DNA of 64,000 nucleotides, from assembly GCA_025618425.1 (NCBI GenBank), contig CM046833.1:5786356-5850355 (forward strand), given 5' to 3'. How positions within the stretch are numbered: position 1 is the first letter of the stretch; each line of letters starts with the position of its first letter. Source of the DNA: Heliocidaris tuberculata. Lineage: Eukaryota > Echinodermata > Echinoidea > Camarodonta > Echinometridae. The notes beneath the pieces are model-generated. The model searched no databases. It was not told the origin of the DNA and saw nothing but the letters and a program-made list of their open reading frames with translations. The position numbers and the translations under genes are program-made. Shown here piece by piece: positions 1-15,022 of this stretch.

Positions 1-218
1 AAAGAGCACCCCTCTATTTCAAAATCCTCGACCTACTACTACAAGCCAGGACATTATTTTTCATAAACCGAATGCAAACATTCACTCCTTTCCTCCCCCT
101 GCCTTAGCCTGTACAACCGTGTACCTTGTTTCATATCTAATGACGATCATGACGAATGTATTTCAATGTAGATATAGATATAAGGATGGCCTTTAGGCGG
201 AAACATGGCAATTCTTAC

Positions 219-336
219 CTTGTACAGGTCGACATCAAGGAAGACAGCATTATCTTTCATCAGGATCTGTGTCTTATTGTTGCCGAAATAGTCAACTTTA
301 TTGATGGTATTGAGTAAAATATCTCCGTAATACAAT
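219..336 (-). CDS. LRP-like gene, propeller 2 exon, LYYGD blade (last one in window)
   Basis: Encodes [19 protein letters not shown] and VFLDVDLYK. Acceptor TCTTCAG; donor GTAAGA. The gene continues beyond the left edge; nothing coding is visible in 1-218. Confidence 0.85.
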
Positions 337-3300
337 CTGAAGAGAAAGTTAAGATTGGGGTAGAAGGCAAGTCATGATATCAGCGAATTTCTTTCTCAGA
401 AAAATATGACGTGGATAAATACATTTACAAGGTATGTAATGTTAGACAACTGGACTGTAATTCTTTATTTAGGTCTGAAAGTCAATTACCCATTCAAGGT
501 TTAAAATATTATTTCATAATATCAAAGCAGTGTAAAAGGGACACTTATTATTTTGAGAAGGTCATGATTATTTTTTTTTCAAATCAGGAAGCAAGTGTTC
601 CTAACAAGTTCTGTAAAAATTGAAACTCTTTGGCCCGTATTCTGATAGCCGGGTTTAACTTAACCCCAGTCTAAGTGTGGTAATAACCTTGGTCTAAGTC
701 GCCATATTTAACCCCAGGCTAAAATTTGGTATTCCGATAGCGAGGTTTAGTTTAACCTCAGTCTAAGTGTGGTAATAACTCCCTCGAAATTTAGACTCGC
801 GCAGGGGGTAGTTTAAGTCGGGTTTAACTGTGTCGCGTAGCCAGAACGCTGTATACAGGCATAGGCTGTAGTAGTATGATAGCGTGATCTCGGTTAGTGT
901 AGCGAAACGAAATTCTCGCGGACCTGGCACGAAAAGGTCGTTTACCGGACATAGTCTAACGTTGGACCCTAAATTACTTTTATGTTTTTGCAGCGAAATT
1001 GCCTGCATTTGAGTTCAGATCTTCCAAAGGGAGGCAATTTAACAAAATGTTGAAAAACAGATACATAGTCATACAGTGGATTTAAGATTATTCTCAACAA
1101 ATTTTAATTTGCTTTTTTTTTTTGCGTGTGTGTGTAGCGAGTAACGTTACCGTACCGTAATTAGATTAGAGTTTTTGTTTCTTTTAGTAGATTTCTATCT
1201 AGATTCTGACTAAAGTTAGATCTAACTGTTAACGTTGGACCTAGTCTAGATCTAGTAACAGTTAACTGTCAGCCTAGTCTCTACCTCAAACGTTACCGTA
1301 GATCTAACGTTTGATCGATTTCCCAGTGATGTTTTAACGTTACTTAGGTCTAAAACTGAGTGTCGGTAGACCTGTCTAGTAGACTAGACCGAAAAATCAA
1401 TCTTAGATCTACACATGTAACAGTTAACGTTAGATCTAACGTTAAAAGTTGGGTCCTAACTTGTTAAAGTTAGATTTAACATTAGATACGGTACTAACTA
1501 GATCTAGACTCTAGAGTCTAGATCTAGTTTGTGATGGACAAGTTTATACTATTAGACTATAGCTCGAGAACTTCCCAAGATGTCACATCAAACATAGATC
1601 TAGTCTAGATCTAACTCATTCTAACTATCTAAGTTAACGTTGTCTTAGAGTACATGATCTATTCCTTTTCAATTTGTCTTAATATGAAGGGATTAAACAT
1701 AGGGTCTAGCCTAATTAGATGTACAAGTAGACCTAACTTCTCTTTAGCTTAGCACCAAAAAAAAAAAAAAGGGCATATAATTTCCTATCATGTGATACCA
1801 AATTCATTTCAAACTGCTAATGGATCACATTTTTTAGTTTGTTTGAAAATAACCTGTGCGCTAAAAAAAATGCGTCCATGTTTTGTGCTGATTATTTAGC
1901 ATAAAAACAGCTGACAGATTTGACCATGTTGACCAACAAAGTAAACGTTAACTTGTTAGACCTAACTTTTTTTAGCTCGAAATCAAGTGATAAACGGTTT
2001 TCTACTCACCAATTTTTTGAGGCATTATCCGATGACTTAGATCTATATTCTCCAGATGATCTAAAAATACAGTGTAGATCTTGCTAGTAAAAATTTGAAA
2101 CTCGTAGACTGATGACATAGCCCTAGCCTAGGCCTAGCTAGCTAGTACGTTAGCTTGCGTTATTCAGTATGCAAATTGAATAGAGTCTAATGCAAATTAA
2201 TGCTGTAAGCCACCGATCGAAAATGCGCTTGCGCTGCGCGCGCAGATGCGCGCTTTAATTAAGCAATTAGCGTTACACACAGCGTATCACCGGGGCGAAG
2301 AAATAACCGTTCCCTGTGATGATGTGTGGACTTAAAAAGTGGCTTATACATGTACTACTGCAAAGAGCAAATAGCTAGGATATAAACGGCGTATGTCACC
2401 CCTTGTCACCCGCCCCCCCCCCCAAGTTTGAAAGCCAAGAAAATATAAATAAAATAGGCATATTTAATCAATTAAAAAGAAATTCCATCCTAGATCTATT
2501 TTTTTTTTCAATCTGTAGAAACAACTACAAAATGTACAATTCCGCCAATTCACCTGTTTTCCTTTAGGAAATCATTGAATCAAACCTAATCACAGCATTT
2601 ATAAAGAATTACAAAAGTTATGCAGGAAAAAAACCCAAAACAAAACAAAATAAAAAGAGCATGTAACAGTTAAAAAAGAACGTAGCCTACATATATATCG
2701 ATACATAAATTTTCGGATTGCCACTATATCCAACAATAATTAATGCACAAGGTAATCCCCCAGGTAATCCTGGCCTTGACAAGTCGCAGATCTTCTATCC
2801 ATCGCACGCGTTGTGAATATTCATGAGGGAATGAGCTCTACTGAGCATGTGCAGTAGATTCTCCATGGTAATTAAACCTGGGCGGGGCATTTAACCTAGG
2901 GTTAACTAAACCTGGCTATCAGAATACCGAATAGAGTTAAACTACACTTAGACTGGAGGTGAGGTCTAAGTGTAGTTTAGTTAACCTAGGGTTAACTTTA
3001 GTCTGGGGTTAAATTAAACCTGCTATCAGAATACCGGCCTTTGAGTATAATGTGGATTCCTTCAATTCGCTTTCCAAACATGACAGACATATCCACTATA
3101 AAATTAACATCCGTAAAGAATGATTTATTTGTCCAAATTAATTCTTTTGAAATAAGCATTATATTTTATGAATAGTGTTGATCAAATATTGCAGATTCTC
3201 TAGATTATACCTCTGTTCTTGGGTGTCGATTGCTAGTCCATTAGGAAGAAAAAGAGGGGTGCTCATTATGACGACACGCCCAGTTCCATCTAATGAGGCT

Positions 3301-6300
3301 CGCTCAATCTGAGGAGGTTCATCAAATTGAGCCCAGAATAGGAACCTATCACAACGGCATAAACAAAATTAGTATCATCATGCTAACTTTGATAAAATTA
3401 ATTTGTTTGTTTTGCCAGAAAAAAAATCTTGAAAAGGAATCCCATTTCAAGAACATTTATTGTATTTCATTATCAATCACTGATCATGCTGATGCGGGTG
3501 TAAGAATAATGATAAGCGAAGCATAATGATCAAATCACCTATCAAGATACCACTTTTCCCGACTCTGAGATAGGATGTGATGATATTATGAACATCATAT
3601 CTATAAATGATATTCTCAGTTGTCACACTGTGCTATCATTTTCATTCGACGTCACTGTCTCTGGGTTTTTTTTTAATCTAAAGCTCACAAAAAAATTCTT
3701 CCCCCCAAAACGAAATTATTCTGATACATGACATGATCAATTAACGCTAACGTATGTGTCTTACATCAATGAGAGAGTATCGTAACTTTTACAATTCTAG
3801 ATTACAGATGACAAAGTCTTTTGTGAGCAAAGAATCAAAGAAGGGACCCACTTTTTTTCTGGATCGACGGCAAGGCTCCTAGGCTCGATGACATCGTCCT
3901 TGATAAGCGTTGTTCGGTAAGATCCGTTGTACTTGGAGACCTCAATGGTACCCCTGACAGGGTCGGTCCAATACAAGTTTTTTGTTATCCAGTCTACGGC
4001 TAAAGCTAAAAGGTAAAAACAAGAAATGAAAAATGCCAGACTAAGAAATTATATGGAATGAACGGTGGCTCTTATGACATAAGTCGAAACGAGTTACCAA
4101 AGTGCGGATGCATGTTGTCTGTTTGCACGCGACTCATTATTTCTTTTGCGTCATTACCTGTGCCAATCGAGCCTGTCAATGTAATGAACTCATATTGTAT
4201 GCACTGCTGCACATTTTGCAATCATTTTTTAAATGATATCACTTTTTCATGACGCGCAAAAGACCTTATAAGACACTGATGCGCCCCTTATGTCAGGAAA
4301 GGACAATAATCACTATATTAGACGGGTTTTTAATTGCTCTTTTGCAATATTTAGAGAAGTTGATATTTTGGGGAAGAGACGTAAACCGCCTTGGAAAACT
4401 TATACCCATCATGAAAAATACGGTAATGCGAGCAGGCGGGACAATGGGTGTAGGTTGGGGTCCTTCTCTTGATGCACAAGGTCCAATCATTACTTTCACA
4501 ACTATGACGCCGTCACTTTACCGATCAGTATGTGCCGCTCGGTCTCCCTCCCCCTATGTTCACCCCTAAAGAAATAATATATCCGGTAACTTTAAATCCT
4601 CGCAAAAAGAGACATCAGTTGGTCTTTATGGTTTATGAAACAAATTAATAATGCAGGTCTTCATTGAGATGGCAATTTCCACATAAACATTCTTTCAGTT
4701 TGTAAGGTTATACTGGCACTGACACCTAATTAGAGGGTGATGGTGATGATGGTGGTAGTGGCGGTGGTGATAGTAAGATAATAGTGATGATGATGATGAT
4801 GGTAACAGGGCTTATTTTACCGTCGTACCCTGTACAGTCCGGATTCCACCCGTCACAAATTTGACTGGTTCACCGTCTCTGAGGGTCACCATCCAGATAC
4901 CTTTCTTTTTATTGTCACTGTAGAACACCGTACCATCTTCCACATCGACTGTGATAGCCACGGCATGACTAGTCCCCTCGAAGAAGGTGGTTGCGTTATG
5001 CATTTCGGCAACAGGGGCAATAAAGTCGGGGAAGTTGATAGGGTATCGATAAAGTTTGGACGACGATGCAACCAAGTACTGCGGTGGATTTATAGTACCC
5101 TCTGTAATAAAAAAAGACAGTATTTGCATCACTTGTTTGTTAGCAGTAGGATGTAGTGACAAAAGGATATATTAGCGACATACAAAAGTTCAAAGGGATT
5201 GCGTTAGCACACTAATGAACAAAACAAAACTTGAACTGAACGCTTGAAAGCAAGGTTCGGTATAGTTAAATAAAAACTGTTCGATTAATGTCCCCTAAAC
5301 TGACATAAATCTTTTTACCTAATTATTTGTGTCGGGGCCGACTATAGTTTACTCATTTGAATAGATATATCATAAATTGTAGGCCTACAGATAATGATAA
5401 ACACTATCTATTGGATCAGACACCATCTCATTGAAAAGAAACCACAAAAAATCGGCAAACAGAAAGCTTGTTTTTGAAGCCTCACCGTCTTCGCATGTAT
5501 GGCCGTCTGCTTTCAAGAGGAAATCATTCTCACACAAGCAGGTGTAGCCGTTTGGTCCTCCCCCAACACAAAGGTAGCTGCATGGGTTATTGCTGCATGG
5601 CGCTAAAATAAAGGAAACATAAGATATTTTTTGATAACCTATTTCGAGTTTTTAAGATGAAGAAACAATACCGTCACGTAAAACAAAAGGATAAAAGAGA
5701 AATAGAAATTACATTATATATATATATATATAATACCTAAAACTAGCATTTACCTAGGCTATAAGTAAAAGGTTATTACTAGGTCTCTTGCTATGTCAGG
5801 CATTCGGATTAGCAGCTGGTATTTTTTACAGTTTACAATAATTTTATACATTCCAAAATCAGCTTGAACTGCCTTGAGCCTGGGAAATCATAAAATTTGC
5901 GGTTTGTGCGCCGAGGCGTAAGCATAGTTAAAAGCTTTTCTCCCCGCTCAGCTGCAGAAAGCGATTTGACCTTTTGCTGTTAAATAGGACTAAACATCTT
6001 TATGGCTGATTAAGATCACGTTTTAATTCTGTATCTACTAGCTTTAAAAAGAAAGTGACGACAGTTCAAGACGTAAAAAGAACGACTGATCATCTCCATT
6101 ATGTATATGGAAGCAAAAGCCTATAAGATAGAAGGAGATCATTTTGAAAATATCAAGCAAAAGCTTGATGATAAAAGAAAATAAATTTGAATAGAAATGC
6201 AAGCAAATGGTAGTCTGGAGAAACAAATGCTAGCAAGAATGCATGCTTGTGCTTCTTCTCACTAGTTATCACTTGGTTGTAATATTTGAAGACGCAAGGA

Positions 6301-9300
6301 ATGGTTAAAAAAGCAATTGCTAAGGTTTTACTAGATTTTAGAGATATATAGCCCATTGTTTGGGAACGAACGTAGTTTCAAAATTCAGGAAAATATGTAT
6401 TCATAATCAATTGGCCAAAAACCGAAAGGTTTCCTTTCCCTTATTCAGAAATTTGAATTGAAAAACAACAACAACAACTTACAATACTCTTGAGGTTGAA
6501 CATCCGGTGCATAGGTCACGATGCTATATGGTGTATATGCAAGGTCAAAGTCCAGTAGCTTTTTACCAGTCTCTTTTAGCAACATTATCAGTTTGGGCGT
6601 CTTTCTTGCTGTTGCGTAGATTAAATTCTTTTTAAAGAGAGAGACAAATACCTAAATTTGTAAAATATCCGTAGCAACAAAGACAGGGACGTGTAGGAGA
6701 TTAAAAAACATATCCAGCTGTATATGTTATTTTCTTTTATTAGTAAGTACAAATCTGCAACAATTTGTAACATATTTTGATGGAGGAGATTAAACGCAAA
6801 ATTTAACGTTAAATATTACCCCCAAGAAAATAATAGATAAAAAATAATGCAAACAAAATCAGGAGTGTCGGAGGCAGCAATAATACCGATAATTATCACA
6901 AGCACAGAATTTTATTTTTTATTTTTTCAAAAGTTAAATAAAATTGTGGACGATTGTGGTAAGTATGATTTCATGTTTTCTATATACGTCTTCAAATAGA
7001 TGAAAAAAAGTTCGATGTACAAGAAAAGATGGGAAATTTATCTGTTAAAATGGTCAACAAAATGATATGTTTGCTTTAGTGGAGCGCATGGTATCAATTT
7101 TCAACCTATTGATAAATATATTATAAGCGAAATAGAATATTTGGCCATTAAATTTTTTTCCCCATGCAGAGGCCAGTTGTGTTCTTTTCCCCAAGGAAGC
7201 ATAACCTCTCGCCCCTGGATCAATAAACCTATTCCATTTTTAAAATTAGTGACACTTCAAATTTGGGGAATAACAAACCTTCGGTGTGACGCATCAAATG
7301 TTCGGAATCATGAGCCTTAGTACTTAATTTTTAGAGGAATGAACCCCCTGCCCTGGTGTTCTTCGGAATTACGAATACTCCCCGCAAATAGAACCCCTTT
7401 TGGAGTAGACATTTTTAATATGGGCACAGCACGTCCCGAGAGCCGAATTAAAGATGGCCAAATGACCAATTTGTTTACAGTATATTTATAAACCAGTGTG
7501 CCAAATTTGGTGCTTTTATTACAAATTTCAAGTTTACTATGCAATTACCATGCCAGTTTTACAGTTTCCCATTTGCACCCCCCCCCCCTTTTTTTTCCCC
7601 CCATCACTTCAGAAACATCTCTGCAGGATTGAAACACTCCATTTTGAATTCTTAAACGAAGTCTCAACTAGTTTTGAACCGTATTTGATAGGGGTTGTTT
7701 AACATCTATTTCTACATAAAGTTGGTGTGGTGGCCTGTATTGCAATGTAATTAAAATGTTTTGCCAATTTTGCTATCTAATGGGCGATGGGAGTGATGTG
7801 ATAAATTATTTTTTTTCTGATGGAATGTTAGGATTCTTGTAGTATCAGAGGCCAGTTGCACAAAACTTGCGTTTAAACGCAACTCAGAAAAATCAAACGC
7901 AACTTTATTTTCAGCCAATCAGAAGTGCGCATAAAGGACTTGCGTTTGATTTTTAGGAGTTGCGATTAAACGCAAGTTTTGTGCAACGGGCCCCAGGTGA
8001 GATATACAACCATTGGTATTCCATGAAGGAACTGTGGAATAGAGGAATATTTCAATAACTGGTGGGATGACTACCTTTCAGCAAAGGTATGATGTTGGTA
8101 TCTGATGTGGTGTAGGATATATATCTCTGTCGTACCAACGGTGTGTAAAAAACAACTGAAATCTAGTGGGTTTAATTAATTTCTTGTATAAATAGTTTTC
8201 GGGGATCTGACGTGTGTATCGGTATCGGTATCAGTTATGGGTTTCGACATATTTGTCGTGTCTGAATCTAATGACATGTACTGAAATTGGTATTTATTAG
8301 CTTTTTTGTTTGTTTTTATTGTTGTTGTTTTTTCAAATTCATTTGTTTATGACCTTACCTCAAAGATTGTTAAGTCAAAAAGGCCCAGATCACCGATATA
8401 GTTCATCAGCGTTCTCCGATGAGCACCGTCAAGATCGCACACTTCTATACGGTTGTTCGACGGGTCGGACTCCACCCAGTAGAGACTGTGTTGATGACCA
8501 GTCAGACCAGTCATATTAGTAGTTTTACGCACATTTAAAACATTTTCTTATTTAATGTCACACGTCCAAGGGGTTTCGTTCAGTACCTTACCGACTTTAT
8601 AAAAGATTTCTATTTGGCAGGCCTTTGGTAGCTTAGGCCCATTGATCAGACAGTTCATGTCAAGTGAGCTCATAATTATGTGACTCAAAAGGAGCAAAAT
8701 AGATTTACATGAGAAAGGCGCTGTGCAAAATGAACACCGGACTTCCTTGTCATTTCGGTGCAGATCGTAAAACAGAGCTCAATACTCAAAGCAAAATCTT
8801 TTCAAAGTAATATGTCATAGCAATTATAATAGCAATGGCTAGGAATAAGTCAATGAACAAAGTTATACATATCAGAGGGAGGTGGGTCATTAATACTTAC
8901 AGCTCAGTTTCGTAGTCAATTGTTATTCCGGAGGGACGAATAATGTTTGTCGAAACAAGCTGAATACGGCTTCCTCCTGCAAGATTACTCCTTTCTACCT
9001 TAGGCCTTGATCCTGAATCAGTCCAGAATAGGTATCTGCAAAAGTGTTTTGCATGGAAAAGGAAGAATTACAGCTAATCTCATTATATTGCCTTTTTGTC
9101 CCAGCTTTCGTGATTTAACTGTCTATTTGAGCAGTGTTCAATGTAAGCATCAATCAGTCTGTAGTTTTAAAAAGTTGTTTGCGTCGGGTCTCGAACATTC
9201 GTGGTGAACAATCCTTGAACACCAATGTCTACGTTCGTCAAAGTCATCATCGACATTAGATTTTAACGATATCTGTCAGTATTGCCCTAAGAGCATTACA

Positions 9301-11730
9301 CTGAATTCGCAGGGTTTAGGACAAACAGAACCATCGAGTTTTCCAATTGCGCCATACATCATCTTCCGAATTTCCGTTTGTGCAACTATTGCCGTCGGCT
9401 AAACTCCAGAGTATACCAGTACCGGGGAACTTCGGCGACGACTTTACTGAGTGTTTCGGCGAGCTCGTTCCAGGGATTAACAGAAGATAAAGAACGTGAA
9501 CATTATAGAGGAACAATTCAACACTAGTAAGACCCTGTGACCATGTCTTTTAATTTTTCATGACATTTATGATTTGCAGACTCTACCTTTTGGAATAATT
9601 TGGAGTTTAAAGTTTTTTGTCTTCGAATTTGTATGATCTGGATCATTTTAAACAGAAACAGTCGAGGTATACGAGTCATCATTCTTTAAGAATTTTATAA
9701 AAAGCTTTTCTTGTGTTGTTCCTATATTTGTTGCTCAAATTATTCATTTTATCATATGAACGGATCCAACGGGATCACATGTAAATTTGAAAATATATGA
9801 CCCCTACATGACCTTACCCCCTCGATGGGTGAATGACTATCCCTGTAGGAATATCCAGATCCTCGTCAATAATCAGAGCGTGGCGCGTCCCATTTTCGTT
9901 GTACATTATTATCCAATCGTACGTTGCATCTGTCCAGTACACATTCCCTGTCAACCAATCAACTGCAACTCCCAGAACGTTGGATGATGTAAATGCATAA
10001 AAGACATCAGCCGATCGATTTCTTCCCATTGACCCTGAAGAAAGCATAGGGGTGAAATTAAATTTGTATTAGAGGTAACTTTAAACACGATGAAAACTAC
10101 TTTCGAAAAATAAACTCAAGGGCAATTTCAAAGGCCTATTGTACTGCCCATAGAAATCAGGTTCGGATTACGTAATACGCCAGTGTAATGTTCGCACATT
10201 TCTAAAGGTGATAGACAGGGCTATTGAAATTGCCTTCAGTTGATTTTTCGAAAGTAGTTTTTATCGTGTTTTTAGTAGAATTGTATTGAGAATAAGTTCT
10301 TTTTCGGCAATCAGTAAGCTTTCGGTTGCTGTGCAGCAAGCTTCTCCAGACCTTCGTCTACACTGAAAAGCCATCTGTCTGAAAGAGTTTTTATTTCTTT
10401 TGAGACTCTCTTCCAAGACCGACGGGACCCTCCAGCACTCACCACAGTTGAGTAATTCTCTGCCTGGCTTGACTAGAGTGCTTATCATAATCGACAAAAA
10501 AGGTGTGGTACCCCACCCCGAAGCTTTACCACAAAATACAAGTTGTAAATGAAAAAAAAAATACATAGAATATCATGATAAATATAATGCTTAATATAGC
10601 GCACTCACATGATTTTGGAAATAATCCCAGATTTACAGTAATTGACCCCGATTTTCTATGTTGTCAACGGGGATATCGAATTTGTCAGGCGAACGGACTA
10701 TACTAGTCAACGCACGGGCGCGCGTATGTAGTTCCCAGTTTCAAGCTCAGCGGCGGGGCTCTACCTCTGCACTCAAACGCAGTCAGAGTTGATACAATTT
10801 GTCAAATATGTCATATTTTGTGGTATATGAAAATGTTAAAAAGAGTGTTCATGGTATGAGGAAACGGCCCTAACAGGTTGTGACCAAACAGAGACAAAGG
10901 AAAAGAAAAAGGCTCCATATATTTGAATTTTGCCGACAAATTCAAGAGTTAAAAGGGTACTAGACTTTTAAATTTGCCAGCATTAATTACCAGTTTGCCG
11001 ACTAAAATGTAGCCACGCTCGGCTAGAGGAACCAAGCATCATAGGATACAATAATCTGTACATTGTTAGAAGACACAAAATCACCCAAATATATATGAGA
11101 CATTTACATGGTTACGGATTGAAGAGAGCAAGTGGAAAAGCTCATTTCATTTTGAAATTAACATTTTTTTTTTCTTAACGCTACAATGTGGTAAATAAAG
11201 AATACATGTTTAACAATGTGGTAAACATAGAGAACAATATAGTGAATACTTCAGAAAAAGGAGGCGAAACCCAGGAAAGCAAAGCTTGTGTTGGGAACGC
11301 CCATAACAATTAAACACATTTCAAATCCCACATGGAAGTTCTCTCGGATTTAAAGACACAAAATGGATTCTCAATTGGAATTTTACACTATTCGGGTATT
11401 TCACGGATAACCGGTTTCATCAATCACCGAGAGTGAACTTCACATATGACCAAGAGGTCCAACGTAATGGAACTTGCCCCGTAAAGAAAGCTCATCATAA
11501 ATCTCCGTCACCCGAACGTTCTCCGATACCATATTTCCAGGTGAGAATTTCCAGTTTCGCCTCGTGTGAGATTTGTACTCATATTAATTGGAGTCTAGTG
11601 TAAGTGAATTATGACGCAGTGCACAGTCATGGAAACTGCCGAGAGTATGTGTTTAACTTTTAACTTTTAACTTTTTTAAAATCAAAATTCCTTTAAATTC
11701 CTGCTCGTATGACTCCTTATAATATTAATG

Positions 11731-11779
<49 letters not shown>

Positions 11780-11838
11780 TAATGATAATGATAATAATAA
11801 TTAAAACAGTAATAATAATAATAATGATAATAATGATG

Positions 11839-11879
<41 letters not shown>

Positions 11880-14800
11880 AATACATTATATTAATATAGC
11901 GTATTACATAATGCATAATAGTATTCTCATCAGTCGTTTTGCCCTTTAATCACAATTTCACTGTTATTATTTCTCCGAAGAAGTAATATTGCAGGATGTT
12001 ATTTAAACATAATACATGTATTACATAGGAATGGAGCCCGAAACATGCAAACAAAATATCTTTTGTTGATAGCTACGACGGATTCTAATTTGTTTATACA
12101 TACCCCTGATCATCACTTTGCGGGGAGGACCTTCGCTCCACACGAGTTCTTGGTGGCCGTAGCGGGTTGCTAGAGCGGTCCAATTACCGCTGGAAGCTGA
12201 GTGGTAGTTTTTGAACAAGTTGGGACATGATGATAACATCTCTATTGGATCACCTAATGCACTGTTCAACCGAACCTCGCCCGTGGAAGGATGAATCTCG
12301 CTCCAAATGACTCGAGAACCTATATATTCGTCGACTTTATGTAACACGGGGTAACACAATTTTTAAAATGGAAATGCTTTTAGTTTTACAGTCGACAACA
12401 AAACTAAATGCTTAATGGCCTAATAACATATTTAGTTAAAGTACTTAAAAAACCCGCAGACTGTGTTCCAAAAATTCGGAGACTACTCGAAGTTTCGGAC
12501 TATTCCGATAGTTATAACACATAGAAATAAAAGGCAAATTTGTCAATTTTCCACAGTATATAGTTCATTCAATCTCTCGATGTGAGGGCCATCAAGATGT
12601 CCTTTTTTAAACAGCTAATTATGTTGCATTATTTTGACACCAACTATGAGAAGGCAAAACTGGGTTTTCCTTCTCCAAAATGGGACAGAACGAATTTTTT
12701 AGTTTTGGAACTCCTGACTGGCAGGAGATGTGGGGCTGCTTTACTGCTTCCAGCTATGGAATGAATTTCGTCATTGTATGGTGCTCTAGCTGCCATACAT
12801 ATTTCTGGTCGCTGGACAATTTGGATGTCAGTACCGAAAATTTCTATTAATTTTCTTTCAAATGAAACTGAGCACCATTTAACTTGATCTTTTCCTCATT
12901 TTATACGAATTGTCATATAAGTTTCACGAGGATATGGCATATTAGGAAAGCTTCGAAAATGTGTCCCGAAGGTATTTAATTTGAAGAAAAAAAAGAGGGG
13001 GCTTATCTTGTTACGATCATAGGATTTGTGACAAGAAAGAACTTTGTACGCATAATTATAGACAAGCATATTTATCTGCTCAGAAAAGGGAAAGGCTCGA
13101 AAAGTGATGCACAAAAGAGGAGAAAATATGGAATGGAACGCCAGTATAAAGGCGATAAAGCGATAAGGGCTTACTCGGTTCGTAAGATACGACGAAACCT
13201 TGATTATTTTTCGCCTCTGCCCATGATATAAAGCTGATTGTAATGAACCTTCCACTGGAGTCAATCGATGTTGGTTGATCCATGTCACAGAATTCTTCAG
13301 CAATCCCATTTCCATCGTAGATCCGAAGGAAAGCTCCACTGAAAATGATGGTTAGGATGTATAAAATGAACATTATCGTTGTCATTATTACTATTAATGG
13401 CTACATGTCGTTTTTCTGAAGGTTCCTCATTCTGAAAATGTAACAGAACCCTACATCATTTTGTTTAATTACGAACCATCGGAATAATGAACCCTGATTC
13501 ATTTTCGTAATTAGAAATAAGGAACCCTGGGTTTTGGTCGGAATTACGAATCCTATATAATTTTAAGAATTATGAACCTTGGATAAACGAACCTTAGAAA
13601 TTATACACCTTTGGAATATTATTCGGAATTATGAAACTTAAATTCATTTTCAGAATTATGAACCCCTTGGTATGAGAATTTTGTGCTTCGGAATTATGAA
13701 CCTTCGGGAAAAAGATTAGGCCTACCCCTCCCCCCCCCCCCCCCCCCCCCCCGTGACAACGCCTTTGACACGCGATGTAAGAGCGACATTTTATATCAGG
13801 GTACAATTTCATAAAACATGTTATCAGTAATACCTGTCACATTTCTATGACAAATTTATTCTCTGCCAGTCAGATGCAAGGATTTCAGTAGCTTATAACA
13901 GTTAATGCAACTTGTTATTGGTAACACGTTTTATGAAACATGGCCCAGATGCACACAAGGTGCCAATTGCCTGACTACAGGCTGCTTCACACGAAGCGTC
14001 ATTTCAATTGCGTCGGTACCTATATACGCTAATCGAACCTGTGAAGGCAGTTAAACCCATGCGCTAGTTATCAAAAGTATTGTTTACACTTGTCATTTTG
14101 CTATCACTTTTTAAAGGCCAAGTCCATACTAATATCAAGTTGATTTCAATAAATAGAGTAAAATTAAACAAGCATAACAGTGAAAATTTTACTGAAATCG
14201 GATGTAAAATAAGAAAGTTACGGCATTTTGAAGTTTTCCATTATTTCATGAAACAGTGATATGCATAACATGGTGGCATGCAAATGAGTAAACCGATGAT
14301 GTCACACACTCACATTTCCTTACGTATTTTATTATTTGAAATTTCAAACATTTCAATTTTTATGAATGTGATAATAAAGAATCTCTCCCTTGTATCAAAA
14401 TAAGTTACAATAATGATGATTTTACATGTTCCATAAGGAGTCAAACCATGTTTTACATTATTGAAGCGAAAATTTGAAATACATGATATTTCATATAATA
14501 AAATACATAAGGAAAAGCGAGTGTGTGACATCATCGGTTCACTCATTTGCATACCGCCCATGTTATGCATATCACTGTTTCAAGAAATAAATCAAAACTT
14601 CAAAATGCCATAGCTTTCTTATTTTACATTTGATTTCAATAGAATTTTCACAGTTGATTTTACTCTGTTTATTCAAATCAACTTGATATTAGTGTGGACT
14701 TTGCCTTTAAACGATATCACTCTTTCATGACACGCAACAGACCGTACAAGTCACTAACGCGGCCCTTACGTCAGCAAATAAGGCCACGTGTGAGCCAGGC

Positions 14801-14982
14801 TTTAGGACGGCGTCAGCATGGTCAGTGACTCGTGCAGTCGTTGACGCGCCATATGAGCATGATGAGAGTGGCATCGTACAAAAAGTGATTGCACAATGTT
14901 CTTTAACTTTAAATGGTATTTTATTATGTCCTTCTTTTTACACTGACAGGTGGTGCCTAGTTGAAATCATTTAACAGAACAC

Positions 14983-15022
<40 letters not shown>

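Noticed and set aside
4249..4569. 106-residue plus-strand frame
   Set aside because: It starts inside repeat R1 and has no splice context or family match.
11725..11949. Tyr/His-rich and Ile-rich reading frames on both strands
   Set aside because: They are the six-frame shadows of an AAT microsatellite.
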